Positions 1 through 8,472 of a stretch of 22,329 nt of DNA are shown piece after piece. Made by a program: the position numbers and the translations under genes. Each line of letters begins with the position of its first letter. Within the stretch, counting starts at the first letter, position 1. The notes beneath the pieces were generated by a model. It was not told where the DNA came from and ran no database searches. It saw only the letters and a program-made list of their open reading frames with translations. The stretch is from positions 1-22,329 of the forward strand of contig JBAYQC010000009.1 of NCBI GenBank assembly GCA_041677365.1. Reading direction: 5' to 3'. The DNA comes from UBA2289 sp041677365 (GTDB taxonomy: Bacteria > Bacillota_I > Bacilli_A > Izemoplasmatales > Hujiaoplasmataceae).

Positions 1-557
1 ACTTGATACCAATTTTTACCTTTAATCTTTACGTCACCACGATAAATTAGAAATAGCGGAATAAATATCAAGAAGAAGTGGACAACAGCACTTCTAATCA
101 TCGGCATTGTAATGATGAAGGGGTCACCAAATAGTACAGTGACGGGATAGAAAACTACTGCTAATCCACCTAAAATAGAAGTTAAAAAAGTAAATGTTTT
201 TAGCGGTTTAATATCAAACCAAATTACTATCGGTAAAAGAATGTTCATTACACCACATAATTGAAAAGATATAAAGGTGTTGACATCTAAGAAAGGATGG
301 GCGTATTTAGATAGGGCAGGAAATACATTGTAATATTCATAGATGAAAATACCTTCAACACTGTATTTCAAGAATAAGATTACAATTAGAAAAATTGAAA
401 TAATTCGATCTTGTTTCTTTCTGTCAAATTTTTTTAGAAAGTGGAATGTTATGACAAAACCAAGCAAAAAAATTAAAAAGTAGATTAGGTGATAAATTCC
501 AAAAAAATACTCAACAGGTTGTTGATCCATTCCTATTGTTGAAAAAAAGTCCTTCAT
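1..557 (-). CDS. TMEM164/YwaF-like integral membrane protein (partial, C-terminus off the left edge)
   Basis: The reverse strand reads open from an ATG at 557-555 to the window edge, giving 185 complete codons without a stop. The start MKDFFSTIG is preceded by GGAG about 8 nt upstream. The product is very hydrophobic, with about five predicted membrane segments in the visible part (first near residues 20-40) separated by short basic loops. The segment FQLCGVMNILLPIV and the later GGLAVVFYP and IRSAVVHFFLIFIPL resemble, from memory, the six-to-seven-helix YwaF/TMEM164 family (TIGR02206-like), where the first motif usually reads HLC; here Q replaces the H. Function in bacteria is unknown. It is divergent from the kinase gene at 708. 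Family assignment is moderately secure; an unrelated membrane protein remains possible. Confidence 0.72.
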   Translation of the reverse strand, partial: MKDFFSTIGMDQQPVEYFFGIYHLIYFLIFLLGFVITFHFLKKFDRKKQDRIISIFLIVILFLKYSVEGIFIYEYYNVFPALSKYAHPFLDVNTFISFQLCGVMNILLPIVIWFDIKPLKTFTFLTSILGGLAVVFYPVTVLFGDPFIITMPMIRSAVVHFFLIFIPLFLIYRGDVKIKGKNWYQ

Positions 558-646
558 ATGCAAGCTCCAATACAAAATAGATATTATATTTATTATAGCA
601 AAATTTTTACTTTTTACATATCAAAATGCAAATCTAAGATTATTTC

Positions 647-698
647 TTGAATTTAAGAAAAAATATAGTAAAATAATAATACACTCTTTATTTGGGGG
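647..698 (+). promoter_or_regulatory. Promoter and RBS of the nucleoside kinase gene
   Basis: TTGAAT at 647-652 and TAAAAT at 669-674 are separated by 16 nt. A GGGGG SD at 694-698 lies 9 nt before the ATG at 708. The divergent gene on the other strand probably uses a TATAAT on the minus strand at 597-592. The 150-nt intergenic region shows no other clear element. Confidence 0.5.
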
Positions 699-707
699 AC
701 ATGTTCA

Positions 708-2330
708 ATGAAAATAAAAGTTAAAGATGAAGTATTAGAATTTGATAAGCCAGTATATCTAAAACACTTGGTTAAAAACTATCCAGGAACTTATTATGCA
801 GCTTTGGTAAACAACCGCTTAAGAGAACTATCTTATCGTGTTAGTTATGATGCTAAAGTTGAATTTTTAGATTATTCTTTTTATGATTCAACAAGAATTT
901 ATGCCACTTCAATGCGGTATTTAATTTGTATGGCTGCATATAGATTATATCCTGAGATTCAAATCAAATTCTCCAATAGTATTTCTATGGGTATTTATGG
1001 CCGAGCTATCAATAACAATATCAATAAAGAAATGATGGATAATATTATTTCTGAAATGAACCTGATTATTGATAAAGACCTTGAAATTACCAGAAAGCAA
1101 ATTTCAATTCCTGAAGCTAAAGAATACTACGGTAGCTTAGGCTATGATGATAAAGTTAATACTTTAGAATACCGTCGTGAGAAGGTTAATATTTATAGTT
1201 GTGGTGAATATAAAAACTATATGTATGGTTACATGGTTCCATCAACTGGTTATCTAAAGGATTTTGAAATGCATTATTTAGATCCAGGATTTTTATTGCA
1301 ATACCCTAGAAGAGAAGAAAAAGGTGAAATACCTGAATTTAGCGATTCACCAAAGTTCTTCAATGTGTTATCAAAGTCTGAGAGCTGGGCAGTTGATCTT
1401 GGAGTTGATATGATTTATAAAATGAATAAATGCATTGAAACTTGTGATATTCAAGAGTTTGTTAATAAATGCGAGAAAAGACATGATGAGCAACTTGATG
1501 AAATCAGTGATATGATTAAGTCCCAAGAAAATATTCGTTTAATTGCGATTGCTGGGCCATCATCTTCTGGAAAAACAACATTCTCTAAACGCTTGGAATT
1601 TGCTTTAGCAGATAAAGGATTAAAACCATTAATGATTAGTATTGATAATTATTATCTTCCGGTTGATAAAGCTCCGCTTGATGAATTTGGCAAGCCTGAT
1701 TTAGAGCATATTGAATCATTAGATATTGATTTATTCAATCAAAATATGCAAGATTTGATTGATGGTAAGGAAGTTACTTTGCCTTATTATGATTTCACCA
1801 TAAAAAAACGAGTTATGACAGAGCCATTTAAAATTGATAAAAATACACCAATAATTATTGAGGGAATTCATGCACTTAATGATATATTGTCGGAAAAGAT
1901 TGATAGTGATAAGAAATTTAAAATTTATATTTCACCATTTACACAAATTAATATCGATTATAATAATCCAATTAATCTAACTGATCTAAGGTTGTTAAGA
2001 AGAATAGTAAGAGATTTACAATTTAGAAGCACCACTCCTGAAGAAACATTGGATATGTGGCCATCAGTAAGAAGAGGCGAGTACCGTTGGATTTATCCAC
2101 ATATCGAAAATGCTGATTACATTTTTAATTCAGAGTTAACATATGAGTTTGCGGTTATGAAGGTTTTTGCTGAAGAGGCACTCAAACATATTGAAAAAGG
2201 CAGTCATCATTTTATTCAAGCTAACAGATTACTAAAATTCTTGAAATACTTTAATAGTATCGATAGTAAATATGTTCCTGAAAATTCACTTTTACGTGAA
2301 TTTATCGGCGGAAGTATTTTTGAACACTAA
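708..2330 (+). CDS. Uridine kinase-like nucleoside kinase with TGS and ThrRS-like N-terminal domains
   Basis: 540 aa. The N-terminus (about 1-65) looks like a TGS domain and about 70-200 like the second additional domain of threonyl-tRNA synthetase. The C-terminal half (about 275-490) is a P-loop kinase of the phosphoribulokinase/uridine kinase family, with Walker A GPSSSGKT at 283-290, the SIDNYYLP segment near 315, and IIIEGIHALN as the Walker B region. This TGS-SAD-kinase fusion is a known architecture in Clostridia and Thermotogae (about 550 aa), thought to phosphorylate uridine or another nucleoside; the exact substrate cannot be read from sequence. The start is set by the strong SD at 694-698. 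Transcribed alone: promoter at 647-674, terminator overlapping the stop codon. Cytosolic. Confidence 0.88.
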   Translation: MKIKVKDEVLEFDKPVYLKHLVKNYPGTYYAALVNNRLRELSYRVSYDAKVEFLDYSFYDSTRIYATSMRYLICMAAYRLYPEIQIKFSNSISMGIYGRAINNNINKEMMDNIISEMNLIIDKDLEITRKQISIPEAKEYYGSLGYDDKVNTLEYRREKVNIYSCGEYKNYMYGYMVPSTGYLKDFEMHYLDPGFLLQYPRREEKGEIPEFSDSPKFFNVLSKSESWAVDLGVDMIYKMNKCIETCDIQEFVNKCEKRHDEQLDEISDMIKSQENIRLIAIAGPSSSGKTTFSKRLEFALADKGLKPLMISIDNYYLPVDKAPLDEFGKPDLEHIESLDIDLFNQNMQDLIDGKEVTLPYYDFTIKKRVMTEPFKIDKNTPIIIEGIHALNDILSEKIDSDKKFKIYISPFTQINIDYNNPINLTDLRLLRRIVRDLQFRSTTPEETLDMWPSVRRGEYRWIYPHIENADYIFNSELTYEFAVMKVFAEEALKHIEKGSHHFIQANRLLKFLKYFNSIDSKYVPENSLLREFIGGSIFEH

Positions 2331-2348
2331 TTTTTAGTGTTCTTTTTT
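2322..2348 (+). terminator. Intrinsic terminator of the kinase gene
   Basis: The 8-bp stem GAACACTA (2322-2329) / TAGTGTTC (2335-2342) has a 5-nt loop and is followed by TTTTTT. The 5' arm contains the stop codon. Confidence 0.85.
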
Positions 2349-2356
2349 ATCTTTCA

Positions 2357-2385
2357 TTGTAAGAAAATAACAATTTTGGTATAAT
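2357..2385 (+). promoter_or_regulatory. Promoter of the P-type ATPase/glg operon
   Basis: TTGTAA (2357-2362), 17-nt spacer, TATAAT (2380-2385) with a TG extended -10 element. It lies directly after the upstream terminator and only about 18 nt before the ATG at 2403, so the leader is very short. Confidence 0.65.
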
Positions 2386-2402
2386 TAAATAAGGTGATGT
2401 TA

Positions 2403-4814
2403 ATGGCGAGAAAAAAGCAAAAGCAAGAGTACATTCCTTATGGACTAACTGTTCTTGAGGTTAATGAAAGAATTGCTGAAGGAAAAACTAATGTATCAGT
2501 AAAATCGAATTTAAAAAGTCCTTGGAAGATTATTAGTAGTAATCTTTTTTCCTATTTCAATTTAATTCTAGCATTAATTGCTTTGCTTTTACTTTCGATA
2601 GGAAGCTATGAAAACATGTGGTTTGTGGTCATTGCTTTGGCCAATACTTTAATTGGAATTTTCCAAGAGTTTAAAGCTCGTTCAATCATAAAAAAACTGT
2701 CTTTAATCACGGAATCAAAAGTTGTTGTTATCAGAGAAGGATTAGAAGTTGAAATAAGTGTTGAAGAAGTTGTTGTCGACGATTTATTTCTTTTAAACTC
2801 TGGTAGGCAGATTATAACTGACTCCATTGTTGAAAATGGGGTTTTGTCAGTTAATGAGGCTAATCTTACTGGTGAATCAAATTCAATTGTTAAAGCTGAA
2901 GGTGATGAATTATTAAGTGGATCATTCGTTGTTAATGGTAAAGCTTATTGCCGAGCTAACAGAGTAGGAAAAGACAATTATATTGATTCTTTACAAGCAA
3001 AGGTAAAAACTTTATCTAAGCCAAAATCAGTAATATTAACTTCACTTAGAAAATTATTGAAACTTATTGGGATAATTATTATCCCTCTAGGAATTATGAC
3101 ATTTTTAAATGCATATAGTCGTTCGGAGTATGATTATTTACCGGATTTCATCGCTAATGAAGAACTTTATCGAAATGCTTTAGTAAAAATGGCTGGATCG
3201 ATGGTAGCGATGGTACCTTCTGGACTTTTCCTCTTAACTACTCTTACTTTTGCGACTTCAGTAATAAAGCTTGCAAAACATAAAACTCTAGTTCAAGAAC
3301 TTTACTCAATAGAAACTCTAGCAAGAGTTGATACTCTGTGTTTAGATAAAACCGGTACGATAACTGATGGCACAATGAAAGTTGTTAAAGTAGAAAAGAT
3401 TGATAATCCACCTATAGAAATTGAAGATTACGATTATCCAAAAATTAAAGGTTTAATCGCTTCGATGAATCATGCATTAGATGATGAAAACCAGACTGCT
3501 TTAGCTTTACAAGATTATTTTGGTAGCGACCAAAAACATAAAGTTAAAAATGTGGTGAAGTTTGATTCGCAAAACAAATATTCAATAGTTGAGTTTAAAG
3601 AAGGTATTTTTGTTTTAGGCGCACCCGAAATGATTATGCGTTCGAAATATCGAACGATAAAAAAACAAGTTGAAATATATGCCTTCCAGGGACATAGAGT
3701 ATTGTTGTTAGCGGAAAGTTCAAATATCAAGGATGATAAGATATCAGGTACAGTTAAGCCTTTAGCATTGGTTATCATTGATGATAATATCCGTGAAAGC
3801 GCAGTTAGTACCATTCAAAAATTCAACAGTGCAGCGGTTAATGTTAAAGTTATTTCCGGTGACAACGCTATAACTGTCAGTGAAATCGCTAAAAGAGCTT
3901 CAGTACTAGATGCTGATAAGTACATTTCTCTAGAGGATGTAGCTGATGAGGATTTAGAAGAAGCTGCTTTAAATTACAATGTATTTGGTCGGGTTAAACC
4001 GAACCAAAAGAAGTTGTTAATTAAACATTTACAAAATCATGATCGAAAAGTTTGTATGATTGGTGATGGTGTAAATGATATCTTGGCATTAAAACAAGCA
4101 GATGTTTCAGTTTCCCTAGCTAGTGGTACCGATGCATCTAGAAATATCTCTCACTTTGTTTTACTTACCGATGATTTTCAAGCTTTACCTAGAGTGGTTA
4201 AAGAAGGTAGACAAATCGTTTCTAATATGGAGAAAGCTTCAGTTTTATATTTAGTTAAAACTTTGTATACGATATTGTTAACTTTTATTCTTTTGTTCAC
4301 AACGAGAATCTATCCTTTTGAACCAGTACAAATGGTGGTAATTGAGACATTTATCATTGGTTTCCCTTCATTCTTCATTGCTCTTGAACCAAATAACAGA
4401 CGTTTTAGTGGTGTCTTTATCAAAAATGTTATGAAGAATGTGTTACCAGGTGCTTTGATAATTATTGCCAATCTATTAGCTGTGTTCTGGGTTTCTTCAG
4501 CCTTTAATCTTTTAAATGAAAAAGAAATATCAACTGTCGGAATCATCGCGGCTACATTTGCGTATTGGATGGTTTTAGTTATAGTAAGTCACCCGTTAAA
4601 CTTATGGAAAACGATTTTAGTCTTAGCATCTGCAGCTGTTAGTATAGTAGCATTTACTTTACCGGGACTAAGGGATTTCTTTAAGTTATCTGAGTTTACC
4701 GTTCCAAGTTTCTTATTACTTTTATTATTAATGGAATCATCTTACATAATTTTTTCAATCTATCGGAAAGAACTTATTCGATTTTGGCCTCAAGGTAAAA
4801 ATTTCAGTCCATAA
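2403..4814 (+). CDS. Cation-translocating P-type ATPase, CtpE-like
   Basis: 803 aa from the ATG at 2403, chosen because AAGGTG (2391-2396) sits 6 nt upstream; an in-frame GTG at 2394 lies inside this SD. Actuator motif LTGES at 155-159, phosphorylation motif DKTGT with D315, nucleotide-binding region, and the hinge motif GDGVND. Membrane segments: two near 45-95, two near 215-290, and about six in the C-terminal 200 residues. The TM4 motif reads MVPSGL (P272-S273-G274), where Ca2+ pumps of the P2 group have PEGL. Overall similarity is to the CtpE branch (linked to Ca2+ in mycobacteria), but the ion cannot be assigned here. No terminator is seen before glgA 30 nt downstream, so the genes are probably co-transcribed. 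Confidence 0.88.
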   Translation: MARKKQKQEYIPYGLTVLEVNERIAEGKTNVSVKSNLKSPWKIISSNLFSYFNLILALIALLLLSIGSYENMWFVVIALANTLIGIFQEFKARSIIKKLSLITESKVVVIREGLEVEISVEEVVVDDLFLLNSGRQIITDSIVENGVLSVNEANLTGESNSIVKAEGDELLSGSFVVNGKAYCRANRVGKDNYIDSLQAKVKTLSKPKSVILTSLRKLLKLIGIIIIPLGIMTFLNAYSRSEYDYLPDFIANEELYRNALVKMAGSMVAMVPSGLFLLTTLTFATSVIKLAKHKTLVQELYSIETLARVDTLCLDKTGTITDGTMKVVKVEKIDNPPIEIEDYDYPKIKGLIASMNHALDDENQTALALQDYFGSDQKHKVKNVVKFDSQNKYSIVEFKEGIFVLGAPEMIMRSKYRTIKKQVEIYAFQGHRVLLLAESSNIKDDKISGTVKPLALVIIDDNIRESAVSTIQKFNSAAVNVKVISGDNAITVSEIAKRASVLDADKYISLEDVADEDLEEAALNYNVFGRVKPNQKKLLIKHLQNHDRKVCMIGDGVNDILALKQADVSVSLASGTDASRNISHFVLLTDDFQALPRVVKEGRQIVSNMEKASVLYLVKTLYTILLTFILLFTTRIYPFEPVQMVVIETFIIGFPSFFIALEPNNRRFSGVFIKNVMKNVLPGALIIIANLLAVFWVSSAFNLLNEKEISTVGIIAATFAYWMVLVIVSHPLNLWKTILVLASAAVSIVAFTLPGLRDFFKLSEFTVPSFLLLLLLMESSYIIFSIYRKELIRFWPQGKNFSP

Positions 4815-4844
4815 TTGGTAAAAAAATAAAGAGGAGGAATCTTT

Positions 4845-6269
4845 ATGAAAAGAATTTTACATGTTAGTGCTGAGTGTACGCCTTTTGCAAAGATAGGCGG
4901 TTTAGCCGATGTAGTCGGCGCTTTACCTAATGAAATTAAAAGGTTAGGTAATGCTGATGTTAGAGTAATAATTCCCTATTACAAAAGCATTCCCCAAGAA
5001 TTTAAACAAAAGACTTCTGATGTATTAGATTTTAAGTTTGATTTTGATTATGAAGAACAATATGTTGGAATTAAATCATTAAAACTTGGGAATATTCTCT
5101 ACTACTTTATTGATAATGAATTTTACTTTGGAAGTCGTGATAATATTTATAATTACGGTGATGAAATTAATCGTTTTGCTTATTTTCAATTAGCTGTTTT
5201 AGAAAGTCTTAAGCGATTAGAATTTTATCCCGATATTATTCATGTTCATGATTGGCATACAGCTATGATACCTTTATTGATAAAAAATAAGTACCGGAAT
5301 ATTCAAAGTAAAACTGTATTAAGTATCCATAATTTGGCTTACCAAGGAGTTTTTCCACTTCAAGATTATGTTCACTTCAATATGGAATATGATAATCGTT
5401 TCGAGTTTGAAGGAAATCTTAACTTTTTAAAGGCGGGAATTATAACCGCCGATGCTGTTACTACGGTTTCACCTAACTATGCCAGTGAAATCTTAACCGA
5501 TTATTATGGTTATGGTATGCAGCAATTACTTAAGCAAAGAGGAAGCGATTTGATTGGGATTTTGAACGGTGTTGATTACAAAGAATTCTCACCGGAAAAG
5601 GATTCTTTTATTGCTCGCAAATATAGTATTGAAGATTATAAAGTTGGAAAAAAAGCTAATAAGATTGAATTATACAGGAGTTTAAAATGTGATTTTCCAA
5701 CTGAAAAGCCACTTATTTCTATTGTTTCGCGTTTGGTTAACCAAAAAGGAATTGACTTGATTCAAAGAATTGGCGAAGAAATGTTGATGCATGATGATTT
5801 CTTTTTTGTAGTTTTAGGTAGTGGAGAAAAAAACTATGAAGACTATTTTTATAAGCTACAGGATCGTTTCCCTGATAAGGTTAGAGTTTACTTGGGCTAT
5901 TCTAACAAGTTAGCTCATCAAATTTACGCTGGAAGTGATATGTTTTTAATGCCCTCTAAGTTTGAACCATGCGGATTGGGACAAATCATTGCTTTAAAAT
6001 ATGGTACAATTCCAATCGTTAGAGAAACCGGTGGTTTAGTTGATACTATTCAACCTTATAACGAATATGATAAAGATGGTAATGGGTTCAGTTTTTCTAA
6101 TTTTAATGCCCATGACATGATGCATGTTATTCGATATGCTCTTCATACATATCAAAACCATCCAACCGATTGGGAGAAGTTAGTTAAAAACGCGATGAAA
6201 CAAGATTTTTCTTGGAAAAAGTCTGCTATAGCTTACCGAAATATTTACAATGATATCCAAAATAAATAA
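4845..6269 (+). CDS. glgA: Glycogen synthase (ADP-glucose type, GT5)
   Basis: 474 aa, the usual bacterial GlgA length. Transfers glucose from ADP-glucose to the non-reducing end of an alpha-1,4-glucan in the cytosol. The N-terminal Rossmann domain carries the ADP-glucose-binding KIGGLADV motif (K16-G19) and HVHDWHTA (133-140); the C-terminal domain has SRLVNQKG (R296, K301) and the GT-B catalytic segment SKFEPCGLGQ with E374. Strong SD (GAGGAGG) before the ATG. It lies between the P-type ATPase and glgC, 21 nt before glgC, so substrate supply and use are in one operon. No branching enzyme (glgB), glgD or glycogen phosphorylase is present in the window. Confidence 0.97.
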   Translation: MKRILHVSAECTPFAKIGGLADVVGALPNEIKRLGNADVRVIIPYYKSIPQEFKQKTSDVLDFKFDFDYEEQYVGIKSLKLGNILYYFIDNEFYFGSRDNIYNYGDEINRFAYFQLAVLESLKRLEFYPDIIHVHDWHTAMIPLLIKNKYRNIQSKTVLSIHNLAYQGVFPLQDYVHFNMEYDNRFEFEGNLNFLKAGIITADAVTTVSPNYASEILTDYYGYGMQQLLKQRGSDLIGILNGVDYKEFSPEKDSFIARKYSIEDYKVGKKANKIELYRSLKCDFPTEKPLISIVSRLVNQKGIDLIQRIGEEMLMHDDFFFVVLGSGEKNYEDYFYKLQDRFPDKVRVYLGYSNKLAHQIYAGSDMFLMPSKFEPCGLGQIIALKYGTIPIVRETGGLVDTIQPYNEYDKDGNGFSFSNFNAHDMMHVIRYALHTYQNHPTDWEKLVKNAMKQDFSWKKSAIAYRNIYNDIQNK

Positions 6270-6290
6270 AAGAATAAGGAGCGAATAATA

Positions 6291-7529
6291 ATGAAAAAAG
6301 TCTTAGCTTTAATATTAGCTGGTGGTAGAGGAACAAGATTAGATATTCTCTCAGAAAACCGTGTAAAACCTTCAGTTCCTTTTGCAGGAAAGTATCGCAT
6401 TATTGACTTTACCCTTAGTAATTGCGCTAACTCAGGAATTTATGACATTGCAATTTTAACTCAATATTTGCCCTTTTCTTTGAACGACCATATCGGTTCA
6501 GGAAAACCTTGGGATTTGGATAGAAGGGATTCTAAAGTTACGTTATTGCAGCCTCACAATGAATGGTATATGGGAACTGCAGATGCAGTAAGAAAGAATA
6601 TACATTATATTGAGCAAGCAAAGCCTGATTATGTTTTGATTCTTTCGGGTGATCATATATATAAAATGAATTATCGAAAGATGATTGATAAGCATATTGA
6701 AAATCAAGCTCATCTGACGGTTGGTTGTAATGTTGTAGAACCTAAGGATGCGCATCACTTTGGGATGCTTAGGGCTGATGATAACTTGAAAATTGAGGAG
6801 TTTGTTGAAAAACCTAAAGAAACAGATTTAACTCTAGCGTCAATGGGTATTTATGTTTTTAATACTGATGTTTTGTTACATTATTTAAAAACGATGGAGC
6901 AACCAGACTTAGATTTTGGTAAACATATCATTCCCCAAATGATTCATGAAAAGGATGTGTTTGCATTTAAGTTCTATGGATATTGGAAAGATGTCGGAAC
7001 TTACTCCGCTTATTTAGAAACTAACCTCGGATTAATAGAAACTGTTGATAAAATTCAACTTGACATGTATGATTCTTCATGGAAGATTTATACAAGATCT
7101 GAAGAACTTCCTGCAGTTAAAGTTGGATCGAAAGCCGAGATTAAACAAGCGCTGCTATCAAACGGTGCTATTGTTGCTGGAAAAGTTGAAAGAAGCGTGT
7201 TAAGTCCTGGAGTTATAGTTCATCCGTTTGCTGAGGTTAAAAATTCAGTTATTTTAAATGATGTCGAAATAATGCCTGGTGCTGTTGTTGAAAACTGTAT
7301 TATTGATAAGCACACAAAAATAGGTGCTTATGCTAAAGTTGGTTTTGGTGATGATATGACATTAAATCAAGAAAAACCAGATTTATTAGAAAATGGAATT
7401 ACTGTTTTAGGTAAACATCTAGAGGTTCCGGATAATATGGTTATTGGAAGACATTGTCGGATTTTTGCCAGTGCTGATTTAGATTTAATTAAAGATAAAA
7501 ATATTAAGTCTGGATCGACAATTAAATAA
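6291..7529 (+). CDS. glgC: Glucose-1-phosphate adenylyltransferase
   Basis: 412 aa. Makes ADP-glucose and PPi from ATP and glucose-1-phosphate, the first step of glycogen synthesis. Nucleotidyltransferase signature GGRGTR at 11-16 followed by KPSVPFAGKYRIIDF; SGDHIYKMNY at 119-128, EKPK at 173-176 and SMGIYVF at 184-190 are the expected sugar-phosphate and catalytic segments. The C-terminal 130 residues show the repeating hydrophobic hexapeptide pattern of a left-handed beta-helix. The intact active-site motifs support GlgC, not the regulatory GlgD paralogue. AAGGAG SD upstream; the transcript ends at the hairpin at 7531. Confidence 0.96.
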   Translation: MKKVLALILAGGRGTRLDILSENRVKPSVPFAGKYRIIDFTLSNCANSGIYDIAILTQYLPFSLNDHIGSGKPWDLDRRDSKVTLLQPHNEWYMGTADAVRKNIHYIEQAKPDYVLILSGDHIYKMNYRKMIDKHIENQAHLTVGCNVVEPKDAHHFGMLRADDNLKIEEFVEKPKETDLTLASMGIYVFNTDVLLHYLKTMEQPDLDFGKHIIPQMIHEKDVFAFKFYGYWKDVGTYSAYLETNLGLIETVDKIQLDMYDSSWKIYTRSEELPAVKVGSKAEIKQALLSNGAIVAGKVERSVLSPGVIVHPFAEVKNSVILNDVEIMPGAVVENCIIDKHTKIGAYAKVGFGDDMTLNQEKPDLLENGITVLGKHLEVPDNMVIGRHCRIFASADLDLIKDKNIKSGSTIK

Positions 7530-7530
7530 A

Positions 7531-7553
7531 AAAAGTCAGCTTTGCTGACTTTT
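7531..7553. terminator. Bidirectional terminator between glgC and tRNA-Thr
   Basis: AAAAGTCAGC / GCTGACTTTT form a perfect 10-bp stem with a TTT loop. T-rich flanks on both sides let it end glgC rightwards and the convergent tRNA leftwards. Confidence 0.85.
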
Positions 7554-7564
7554 ATAAGTTATAG

Positions 7565-7638
7565 TGGTGCTCCTACCTAGAATCGAACTAGAATTTCAGC
7601 ATTACCATTGCTGCGTTCTACCATTAAACTATAGGAGC
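7565..7638 (-). tRNA. tRNA-Thr (anticodon GGU)
   Basis: On the minus strand, acceptor GCTCCTA pairs perfectly with TAGGAGC, followed by discriminator A and an encoded CCA (7567-7565). D arm GTTT-AATGGTA-GAAC, anticodon arm CAGCA-ATGGTAA-TGCTG (loop T33, anticodon GGT), 4-nt variable loop, T arm TCTAG-TTCGATT-CTAGG. Total 74 nt with CCA, compact but complete. The anticodon reads ACC/ACU, hence threonine; G1-C72 and C2-G71 match known threonine identity pairs. Confidence 0.93.
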
Positions 7639-7649
7639 TCATGTAAGAT

Positions 7650-7678
7650 ATTATAAATAAAAAAACCATAAAAATCAA
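7650..7678 (-). promoter_or_regulatory. Promoter of tRNA-Thr
   Basis: On the minus strand, TTGATT (7678-7673), 17-nt spacer, TATAAT (7655-7650), placed about 11 nt before the mature 5' end of the tRNA. Confidence 0.75.
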
Positions 7679-7758
7679 GAAAAATAATTTATATAATAAT
7701 ATTTATATTTATTGATTTTTAGCAATATTGTTTGATGTTAAACAGAAGGAGAATTTGT

Positions 7759-8472
7759 ATGATCAAGATTAAAGATGTTTCAAAAAGTTATGATCAGAAA
7801 AAAATGGCTATTGACAAGATAAATCTAGAAATTTTACCCGGAGATATATATGGGTTTATCGGTCATAATGGAGCGGGAAAAACCACGCTTTTAAAGTCGA
7901 TAGCTGGGATTTTAAACTTTGACGAAGGTGAAATTACTATCTTTGACAAATCGATTAAGAAAGAGAGTTTAGAGGCAAAAAAACTAATTGCTTATATCCC
8001 AGATAATCCTGATGTGTATGAAGCGCTTAGCGGTATTGAGTATTTAGATTTTATTGCTGATGTTTTTGGTGTCGAACTTGAAAAAAGAAAAAGCTTAATT
8101 CAAAAGTATGGACAAATGTTCGAGATTGAAGATGTATTAAACAATCCTATTTCAAGTTATTCTCATGGGATGAAACAAAAGGTTGTAATTATGAGTGCTC
8201 TTATCCATAGCCCTAAAGCGATGTTGTTAGATGAACCTTTCGTAGGACTTGATCCTAAGGCTAGTTATTTACTTAAAGAGGTCTTTCATGAGTTAGTAGA
8301 ACAAGGTGCATTAATCTTCTTTTCTACCCATGTTTTGGAAGTCGCTGAAAAATTATGCAATAAAGTTGCGATTATCAAAAATGGAAAAATCGTTGCTAAT
8401 GGTAAAACTTCTGAAGTAATCAAAGACAAATCTTTAGAAAATATATTTATTGAGTTGTTGAGTGATAAATGA
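7759..8472 (+). CDS. ABC transporter ATP-binding protein (ABC-2 exporter type)
   Basis: 237 aa from the ATG at 7759, chosen because AAGGAGA (7746-7752) precedes it; an in-frame ATG further upstream lacks an SD. Walker A GHNGAGKTT (35-43), signature SYSHGMKQK (133-141, first position diverged from LSGGQ), Walker B MLLDEP (155-160) with catalytic E159, and H-loop H191. It is the ATPase of the permease encoded next; the genes overlap by 4 nt (ATGA), implying translational coupling. Substrate unknown. The promoter is not clear; an AT-rich stretch with a TATAAT at 7692-7697 lies upstream. Confidence 0.9.
   Translation: MIKIKDVSKSYDQKKMAIDKINLEILPGDIYGFIGHNGAGKTTLLKSIAGILNFDEGEITIFDKSIKKESLEAKKLIAYIPDNPDVYEALSGIEYLDFIADVFGVELEKRKSLIQKYGQMFEIEDVLNNPISSYSHGMKQKVVIMSALIHSPKAMLLDEPFVGLDPKASYLLKEVFHELVEQGALIFFSTHVLEVAEKLCNKVAIIKNGKIVANGKTSEVIKDKSLENIFIELLSDK

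Noticed and set aside
7565..7638. Reading this tRNA as glycine because its short D arm resembles tRNA-Gly.
   Set aside because: The 7-nt loop ATGGTAA places T33 before GGT, so the anticodon is GGU (Thr), not NCC.
7732..7758. Longer start for the ABC ATPase gene (nine extra codons).
   Set aside because: No SD upstream of 7732, while the AAGGAG at 7746-7751 fits the ATG at 7759, and the family start motif MIKIKDVSK begins there.
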